NCBI GenBank assembly: GCA_903912275.1
Contig: CAIWGR010000444.1
Coordinates: 1-19,296 of the forward strand
Direction of reading: 5' to 3'
Length of the DNA stretch: 19,296 bases
Source: an uncultured delta proteobacterium
Lineage (GTDB): Bacteria > Myxococcota_A > Bradymonadia > REDH01
The translations under genes were made by a program, and so were the position numbers. Under the pieces are notes generated by a model, which was given only the letters and a program-made list of their open reading frames with translations, searched no databases and was not told the DNA's origin. This document shows, piece after piece, positions 14,724-19,296 of this stretch (its first letter is position 1; the number at the start of each line of letters is the position of its first letter).

Positions 14724-16238
14724 CTAGCGGCAAAGCCCACGAATGCGACCTGCCGCGCTCTCCGCCCAGGCCCCCGGACCCTGATGGGTCTCCGAATCAC
14801 GCCATGCCAGCGCGCTCGCGACCTTCCCGCAACCGCCGCGATCGCCCGCCGACAGCTGCGCCTCCACCCCGGCGAGGCGTGCCTCGCCGTAGGCCCGCTC
14901 GTCGTTCACCAGCGCTGTCACCGCCGCCGACAGCGTGCCGCGGCAGGACGCAGGCGCCACCGAGAGCGCAACCGCCGGTACCGCCGCAAACATCGGCGAC
15001 GCCGTCATCCGATCCTTCGATGCCGCAACCCAGGCCGCCGTCGCCTCGCAGGTCACTTCGCCAGCACGCCCCTTCAGCTCCGCCCGCAGCGTCTGCCCAA
15101 AGGCCTCCGACACACCCAACTGCGAGCCCGCCGCAACCGCACCTGCGAGCTCCTCCAGCGTCCAGAGCGGCTTGCAGGCCGCAACATAGGACTCCCAGAT
15201 CGAGCCATCCTTGGCATCGCCATGCGAGGCCACGGCCCGTACCCGCGAGAAGAGGCTCGACACCTTGTCCAAGGTGCAGGCACCCGGGCTTGGCGTCGTC
15301 GCAATCACCCGACGCATGGGCTCCGGCACAGTCGTGTCGGTCATGTCGAGCAGCAGCGAGGTCGTCATCGCACCACGGTTCGGATACTCGCCCGTCGTGA
15401 CGCCCGTCACCACCGCCTTCGCAGAGGCCTCGTCCAGCTGACCGCTCCGCATCAGGCCCACAAGATCGCTCGCCGTCCGCCCCTGCGTCACCCGCACCTG
15501 GCTGAACAGCTGCAGCGGCGAAGTCCCCTCCCACGCGCTGCAGTCAGGCCGCTCCCGCTTGAAACAGCGGATGATCTCGCCAGGGCTCCACTTGCCCGTC
15601 TTCACCAGGATGCTCCGCTCCGAGGCGCTCTTCGGCGCCGTCGAACCCGCAATCTGCTCCGCATAGGAGACCAGTCCCGGATCGGTCGCCTCCATCTTCT
15701 CCACCACCGCCGGCGCCGCCGCAACCAGCCCTGCCAGACCCGAGCTCAGCCCCAGGCTCACCAGCTGCGATGCAAACCCCTCCGGCGCGGCCGTCAGCTG
15801 CGAGCCCAACGCTGTCTGCCCCGGCGTGCCAACCGCCGCCGCAAACGAGTTGCCGTGCACCGCAAAATCGAACGAGCCGAACATCGCCTGCGCCACTGCA
15901 GCAGCGCGCTCCTTGTCCTCCGCGACCGCGCCGAGAACGCCGGCAACCCAGGCGCCATCCTCACGGACCTTCGCACCCAGCACCAACTTCACCGCCGCAC
16001 CCAACTGCTCAGGCGCAAGGCTTGTGGCGTGGTCAGTCGCTCCACGGCAGCCCGCCGCAGCCTCCAGGGCAGGGCGGTCTGCAAAACAGGCAATGCGCGA
16101 CGATGCCTCCTCCGTCGACTGTCCCGCCAGCACCGGCCCGCAGCCGCCGTCGCCCGACTCCTGCGTTGCGCCGCAGCCGAGCACCGGCAGCAAGAGGGTC
16201 AGGGTGAGCGTGGTTCGGGCAAAGGCTGCGTTGGACAT
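14724..16238 (-). CDS. Large lipoprotein of unknown function
   Basis: 504 aa. Signal sequence LTLTLLLPVLGC with the lipobox Cys at residue 22, followed by a short polar linker (GATQESGDGGC), so it is a lipid-anchored envelope protein. The mature part is Ala-rich and mainly helical, with repeated helix-Gly-Pro-helix units (for example LSSGLAGLVAAAPAVVEKM and GEYPNRGAMTTSLLLDM) and about 10 scattered Cys (such as IRCFKRERPDC, EVTCEATAAW, APASCRGTL) that could form disulphides outside the cytoplasm. Helical-repeat folds would fit, but no clear repeat unit can be set by eye and no family is recognised. Start ATG 16238 lies 8 bp after the stop of the histidine-phosphatase-like gene, so it is the last gene of the minus-strand run. 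No Shine-Dalgarno is obvious. Confidence 0.75.
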   Translation of the reverse strand: MSNAAFARTTLTLTLLLPVLGCGATQESGDGGCGPVLAGQSTEEASSRIACFADRPALEAAAGCRGATDHATSLAPEQLGAAVKLVLGAKVREDGAWVAGVLGAVAEDKERAAAVAQAMFGSFDFAVHGNSFAAAVGTPGQTALGSQLTAAPEGFASQLVSLGLSSGLAGLVAAAPAVVEKMEATDPGLVSYAEQIAGSTAPKSASERSILVKTGKWSPGEIIRCFKRERPDCSAWEGTSPLQLFSQVRVTQGRTASDLVGLMRSGQLDEASAKAVVTGVTTGEYPNRGAMTTSLLLDMTDTTVPEPMRRVIATTPSPGACTLDKVSSLFSRVRAVASHGDAKDGSIWESYVAACKPLWTLEELAGAVAAGSQLGVSEAFGQTLRAELKGRAGEVTCEATAAWVAASKDRMTASPMFAAVPAVALSVAPASCRGTLSAAVTALVNDERAYGEARLAGVEAQLSAGDRGGCGKVASALAWRDSETHQGPGAWAESAAGRIRGLCR

Positions 16239-16246
16239 GGATGAGG

Positions 16247-16861
16247 CTACTGCGGCATGAGGTTGACGCCATCAACCTGCCAGCCCAGCAACGAGTGCGA
16301 GATGGCCGTCGTCGACAGCGGTTCAATCGAGAGTTTCAACGACTGTTGAAGACGAATCTCCAGAATCTGGCAAATCAGAACGCGGACAATTTCAGGGTGC
16401 GTCACAATCACACAGCGATCCCAACGCGGACGGTTCAGAAGACCCGACAGGAAATGCTCGAGCCGCTCCGAAACCTCCTGCAGCGACTCGCCGCCCGGTG
16501 CACGCTCCCGCGAATACTCGTTCCAGTAGGCCTCGCCCCGCGCGGGATCCTGCTCCCGCACATCCTGCCAGGTGCGGCCCTCCCACTCGCCGAATCGCTG
16601 CGGCGAAAGCGCCTCCAGCGACTCCCAGATCGCGTTCGGAATCAGCCGCGCCGCCGTCTGCTGCGCACGCCGCGTCGGAGAGGCCAACAGCAGCGCCGAC
16701 TCCGCCTCCGGCGTCATCATCCGCACCTTCTCGTAGAGCGTCCGCGGCGAAGGACGGATCGCAACCTGCTGGGTCCCCGCGATCAGATACTCATCGTGAA
16801 GGTGATCGTGCGCAACCAACCAGACGCGACGGGTCATGAGCGAGGCAAAGGCATCCTGCAT
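16247..16861 (-). CDS. Histidine-phosphatase-superfamily protein with degenerate active site
   Basis: 204 aa from ATG 16861; GGGGAG (16875-16870) sits 8 bases upstream. A TTG at 16867 is only 2 bases from that site, so it was rejected. The fold signature of the phosphoglycerate mutase/CobC clan is clear: LLASPTRRAQQTAARL (58-73), FGEWEGRTW (90-98), PGGESLQEVSERLEHFL (122-138) and VIVTHPEIVRVLI (151-163). But the catalytic RHG triplet is LVAHD (15-19): His18 is kept while Arg becomes Ala and Gly becomes Asp. The acid Glu expected just before FG (L-x-E-x-x-FG) is Pro87, and the second His motif is THP rather than SHG. It may be a pseudo-phosphatase or have a shifted chemistry. Two bp after the J-domain gene and 8 bp before the lipoprotein gene. 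Confidence 0.85.
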   Translation of the reverse strand: MQDAFASLMTRRVWLVAHDHLHDEYLIAGTQQVAIRPSPRTLYEKVRMMTPEAESALLLASPTRRAQQTAARLIPNAIWESLEALSPQRFGEWEGRTWQDVREQDPARGEAYWNEYSRERAPGGESLQEVSERLEHFLSGLLNRPRWDRCVIVTHPEIVRVLICQILEIRLQQSLKLSIEPLSTTAISHSLLGWQVDGVNLMPQ

Positions 16862-16863
16862 GG

Positions 16864-17259
16864 TCAATTCTCCCCAAGATGTTCCAACAGACCTTCGTAG
16901 GCGACGGTCAGCTCCTGCGCGACACGGGTCGCCAGACGCTCTCCACCCGGATGGGCGGCAAACTTATCAGGATGGTACTGCCGCATCAGCGACCGGTACT
17001 GCCGCCGGAGTTCGGCGCTATCTACCCCGGGCCGAAGCTCCAATCGGGCATACCAGAGGCTCACCGTCCCCGCGTATCCCGCGTGCAGCGGATGGCGACC
17101 CGATGCGATCCGCCGCTCCTCCTCCCGAATCATCTCCTCCATCTGCCGCATCAATGACGACAGCCCGCCCGCCTCGCGCAGGCGCTCCGCCCGGTCGCGT
17201 AGACCTCCGGCGCGTTGCTTCGCCGTCGCAAAGAGCTGGGAGAGAGAAGGTCGGTTCAA
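16864..17259 (-). CDS. Small J-domain (DnaJ-like) protein
   Basis: 131 aa from TTG 17259, chosen because GAGG (17269-17266) lies 6 bases upstream and overlaps the TGA of the preceding gene. The frame extends to 17400, but earlier starts would run up to 130 bp into the upstream gene. Residues about 12-55 form a charged helical segment (ERLREAGGLSSLMRQMEEMI). The J domain is C-terminal, at about 67-130: WYARLELRPGVDSAELRRQY, YHPDKF with the essential HPD at 96-98, and a last helix ELTVAYEGLLEHL. J domains stimulate DnaK ATPase; the absence of a Gly/Phe region and zinc finger makes it a type III J protein, whose partner depends on the other domain, which I do not recognise. It sits between the sugar-modifying fusion gene and the phosphatase-like gene. 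Confidence 0.85.
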   Translation of the reverse strand: MNRPSLSQLFATAKQRAGGLRDRAERLREAGGLSSLMRQMEEMIREEERRIASGRHPLHAGYAGTVSLWYARLELRPGVDSAELRRQYRSLMRQYHPDKFAAHPGGERLATRVAQELTVAYEGLLEHLGEN

Positions 17260-17265
17260 AGATGA

Positions 17266-17269
17266 CCTC
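17266..17269 (-). promoter_or_regulatory. Ribosome binding site overlapping the upstream stop
   Basis: Minus-strand GAGG overlaps the TGA (17270-17268) of the fusion gene and is 6 bases from TTG 17259. It supports termination-reinitiation coupling of the two genes and a short J-domain protein. Confidence 0.55.
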
Positions 17270-18908
17270 AGGGTTTCGCACCTTCTTGCCAAGAAAGTTC
17301 GCGTTCGCCAACCAACTTGTAGGAATCCCCGCATCTGTCGCAGGTTAGCGTTGTTCCCACCGACACACCCGCGCCAGAAAGGCGCTCTCCGCAACGGCAC
17401 CGCCAGCCCGACAGCCGCGCGGGATTCCCCGTCACCTGTGCAAAGGCCGGCACATTTCGTGTCACCACGGCGCCCGCGCCCACGAAGGAATATGCGCCCG
17501 CCTCCACGCCGCAGACCACCGTCGCGTTGGCGCCGATCGTACTCCCGCGCCGCAGCACCGTCTTCGCATAGGCATCCTTCCGCGAGACATGGGCGCGCGG
17601 GTTCACCACATTCGTCAGCACGGCCGACGGGCCCACAAAGACCTCATCCTCCAGCTCCACCCCTTCATAGAGCGAGACATTGTTCTGGATCTTGCAGCCC
17701 CGCCCCACCTTGACACCCTTGGCCACAAAGCAGTTCTGGCCGAGGCTGCTCTCCTCGCCCACCTCTGAGCCCGACGACACATGGCTGTAGTGCCAGATGC
17801 GGGCGCCCCGTCCGATGCGTGCACCAGCATCCACCGTCGCGCTCTCATGCGCAAACCAGCCCCGCGGCGCCGCCAGCGGCTCGGCTGTCAGCTCGACCGT
17901 GCGGCCGTCGTCGTCCATGCTCGACTGCGCCGCCTCGATCACGCGGAGCACATTGAGCCCCTCCCGCGCGTCGGTCACCGGCTGCTCCCGCGTCTCGATC
18001 GCCCGCACGAAGGCCATCGCCTCTGCCTTCAGCGGCTCAAAGGGGACGAAGGGCATCGGGATCGCCTCCGACGGTGTCGTCACGGGACGCCCCTCCTCGA
18101 AGGTCACATGCTTCTCGTGGAACGACAACTTGTGCTCCGCCAGCTCGTCAAAGACCAGCATGCCGGTCTCGCCGATGATCACGAGCCGCTGTTCCCGGAT
18201 GGGGTGCACCCACGAGGCGAACACATGGGCCTCGAGCCCCGAGGGGAAGGTCAGCCGCGTGGTCACGATGTCGTGAATCTTCGGCTGCACAAAGGCCGAA
18301 CCGCCCGCCGACACCCGGTTCGGCATCTCGCCGGCTACCGCCAGCAGCGTCGACACATCATGCGGCGTGAAGCTCCAGAGTACATTCTCCACATTCCGGA
18401 TCCGCCCCCAGCCGAGCCGGTGCGACGCCACATACTTGAGCCGCCCCACCTTGCCCGCCTGTACCAGCCGGATCACCTCCACCACCGCGGGATGGTAGCG
18501 CAGCACATGGCCCACCATCAGGATGCGGCCGCCCGCGTCGGCGAGCACCATGTTCTCCAGCGTCTCCTCGACGCTGAGCGCCAGCGGCTTCTCGCAGAAG
18601 ACATCGCGCCCCGCCTGCAGCACCTGGCGCGTAAGCGGCCCGTGCGTGATGGCCGGCGTCGCAATCGCAACCCCGCGCACCGCCTCGTCCGACAGCGCCT
18701 CTTCCAGCCGCTCCCCCACCTTCACGCCGGGGTAGTCCGCCGCCATCTGGGCCCGCCGCGCAGGGTCGGAGTCGATGACCCAGGCCAAGGCGCCCAGCTC
18801 ATAGAAGTTCCGCACAAGGTTCTTGCCCCACGGACCTGCCCCCGCCACTGCGATGCAGGGAGCGGCGTTGGTCATGGCTGCGGAGGAGGCGGTTGGCGTG
18901 GCAGTCAT
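17268..18908 (-). CDS. Fusion of Gfo/Idh/MocA dehydrogenase and hexapeptide N-acetyltransferase (WbpB-WbpD-like)
   Basis: 546 aa from ATG 18908 (the frame extends to 19229, but that part has no family match; ATG 18875 is less likely). Residues 17-340 form a Gfo/Idh/MocA oxidoreductase: Rossmann loop VAGAGPWG 21-28, CEKP 105-108, and FTPHD 180-184. Residues about 350-495 form a left-handed beta-helix acyltransferase with hexapeptide repeats: ARIGRGARIWHYSHV, GQNCFVAKGVKVGRGCKIQ, VGAGAVVTRNVPAFAQVTGNP. WbpB and WbpD (WlbA/WlbB) are separate enzymes that oxidise UDP-GlcNAcA at C3 and later acetylate the 3-amino group for surface polysaccharides; here the two are joined. The tail (502-530) has CRCG and CDRCG with Cys 504, 506, 523 and 526, a zinc-ribbon-like finger. 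First gene of the minus-strand run. The aminotransferase step (WbpE-like) is not in the window. Confidence 0.9.
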   Translation of the reverse strand: MTATPTASSAAMTNAAPCIAVAGAGPWGKNLVRNFYELGALAWVIDSDPARRAQMAADYPGVKVGERLEEALSDEAVRGVAIATPAITHGPLTRQVLQAGRDVFCEKPLALSVEETLENMVLADAGGRILMVGHVLRYHPAVVEVIRLVQAGKVGRLKYVASHRLGWGRIRNVENVLWSFTPHDVSTLLAVAGEMPNRVSAGGSAFVQPKIHDIVTTRLTFPSGLEAHVFASWVHPIREQRLVIIGETGMLVFDELAEHKLSFHEKHVTFEEGRPVTTPSEAIPMPFVPFEPLKAEAMAFVRAIETREQPVTDAREGLNVLRVIEAAQSSMDDDGRTVELTAEPLAAPRGWFAHESATVDAGARIGRGARIWHYSHVSSGSEVGEESSLGQNCFVAKGVKVGRGCKIQNNVSLYEGVELEDEVFVGPSAVLTNVVNPRAHVSRKDAYAKTVLRRGSTIGANATVVCGVEAGAYSFVGAGAVVTRNVPAFAQVTGNPARLSGWRCRCGERLSGAGVSVGTTLTCDRCGDSYKLVGERELSWQEGAKP

Positions 18909-18960
18909 GGCGCTCGCTTCTTCGTGGGAGTGGAGGCCGACAAAACTGCCGCCTCTCCGC

Positions 18961-18990
18961 ACTTTAGGTTGCCAAACCGCACCCGCGCAA
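18961..18990 (-). promoter_or_regulatory. Possible promoter of the dehydrogenase-acetyltransferase run
   Basis: Minus-strand TTGCGC (18990-18985) and TAAAGT (18966-18961) are 18 bases apart; TAAAGT matches the -10 consensus at 4 of 6 positions. It would start transcription about 45 bases before ATG 18908. A weak match found by eye; the spacer is slightly long. Confidence 0.22.
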
Positions 18991-18995
18991 CCACA

Positions 18996-19296
18996 ATGCG
19001 CTGCATGCAATCCTCCCGACCCCTCGCCACCGTGTCGCCCGAGACCGTCGGTGCGGCAGAGAGCCCACTGCGGGTCGAACTCTCCGACGGAGGCTCCGCC
19101 TGGCTCCTCGTAGAAGAGGGCGTCACGGTTGCATTTCGGAACCTCTGCCCCCACCTCGACGCCCCGCTCGACGGTTGCGACGACGAGACCTGGCAGCCCC
19201 ACGAACGGCTCCTCGTCTGCTCCTTTCATGGCGCCACCTTTGCGGCGCGCGACGGCAGATGTATCGATGGCCCCTGTCGCGGCAGTCGCCTCGAGC
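18996..19296 (+). CDS. Rieske [2Fe-2S] protein, 3'-truncated at window edge
   Basis: The frame is open to the right end, with ATG at 18996 and a second in-frame ATG at 19005 (TTG 18969 is also possible; no Shine-Dalgarno decides). Counting from 18996, residues 49-53 are NLCPH and 74-81 VCSFHGAT, giving the Rieske ligands Cys51-x-His53 and Cys75-x-x-His78. The following GRCIDGPCRGSRLE is typical of the end of a Rieske fold (G-x-C-x-x-GP-x-x-G-x-x-L). The strands before it (LRVELSDGGSAWLLVEEGVTVAFRN) fit the base domain. Such small Rieske proteins act as electron carriers or as ferredoxin components of oxygenases and NirD-like reductases; which one cannot be told. No signal peptide is seen. Divergent from the fusion gene, with about 87 bp between the starts. 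Confidence 0.85.
   Translation, partial: MRCMQSSRPLATVSPETVGAAESPLRVELSDGGSAWLLVEEGVTVAFRNLCPHLDAPLDGCDDETWQPHERLLVCSFHGATFAARDGRCIDGPCRGSRLE

Noticed and set aside
17260..17400. Longer J-domain protein starting at 17400 or 17334
   Set aside because: It would overlap the end of the fusion gene by up to 130 bp with Arg-rich shadow sequence; TTG 17259 has a correctly spaced GAGG.
18909..19229. N-terminal extension of the dehydrogenase-acetyltransferase frame
   Set aside because: It overlaps the Rieske gene on the other strand, has no family match, and the Rossmann domain begins about 16 residues after ATG 18908.

Overview
The window is visibly GC-rich with strongly C/G-ending codons and densely packed genes. 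Ser/Thr kinases with the HRDVSPSN catalytic loop, PEGA and DUF4388-type domains, an FHA-containing sigma-54 activator, DUF4215 cysteine repeats and a MYXO-CTERM-like tail together point to a Myxococcota/Bradymonadota-type (former Deltaproteobacteria) chromosome. This assignment is by gene content only. There are 14 protein genes, two of them cut by the window edges. No tRNA, rRNA, CRISPR array, transposase or phage gene was seen.

Layout. (a) 1-6476, plus strand: a tight run of a secreted DUF4215-repeat protein (5' end missing), a secreted protein with a MYXO-CTERM-like tail, an Omp85-like outer-membrane barrel and, 60 bp later, a multidomain Ser/Thr kinase (kinase + GYF-2-like + DUF4388 + tandem MshEN-like motifs). 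(b) 6481-8962, minus strand: lipoprotein (LolB/LolA-like), stand-alone GspE-N/MshEN domain protein, small lipoprotein. (c) 9072-12468, plus strand: a second Ser/Thr kinase with one membrane segment and PEGA-like repeats, then an FHA-AAA+-Fis sigma-54 activator. (d) 12465-13820, minus: isocitrate dehydrogenase with NAD-type signature residues, whose stop codon overlaps that of the activator. (e) 13951-14565, minus: ribosomal protein S4, with a terminator behind it and a hairpin plus T-tract in its leader. (f) 14724-18908, minus: four closely spaced genes, namely a Gfo/Idh/MocA dehydrogenase fused to a hexapeptide N-acetyltransferase and a zinc-ribbon-like tail, a J-domain protein, a degenerate histidine-phosphatase-fold protein and a 504-residue lipoprotein. 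(g) 18996-end, plus: the N-terminal part of a Rieske [2Fe-2S] protein that runs off the window.

How the parts may work together. Blocks a to c look like an envelope and signalling neighbourhood: exported surface proteins with an Omp85-like partner, two kinases, a phospho-threonine-reading sigma-54 activator, and two proteins carrying MshEN-type sequence, a fold known in MshE to bind cyclic di-GMP. The most interesting reading is that kinase 1 carries a nearly canonical pair of 24-residue MshEN motifs with a 5-residue spacer behind its DUF4388 segment, so it may be a Ser/Thr kinase that senses cyclic di-GMP. Blocks d and e are housekeeping. Block f looks like sugar modification for surface polysaccharide plus poorly understood partners.
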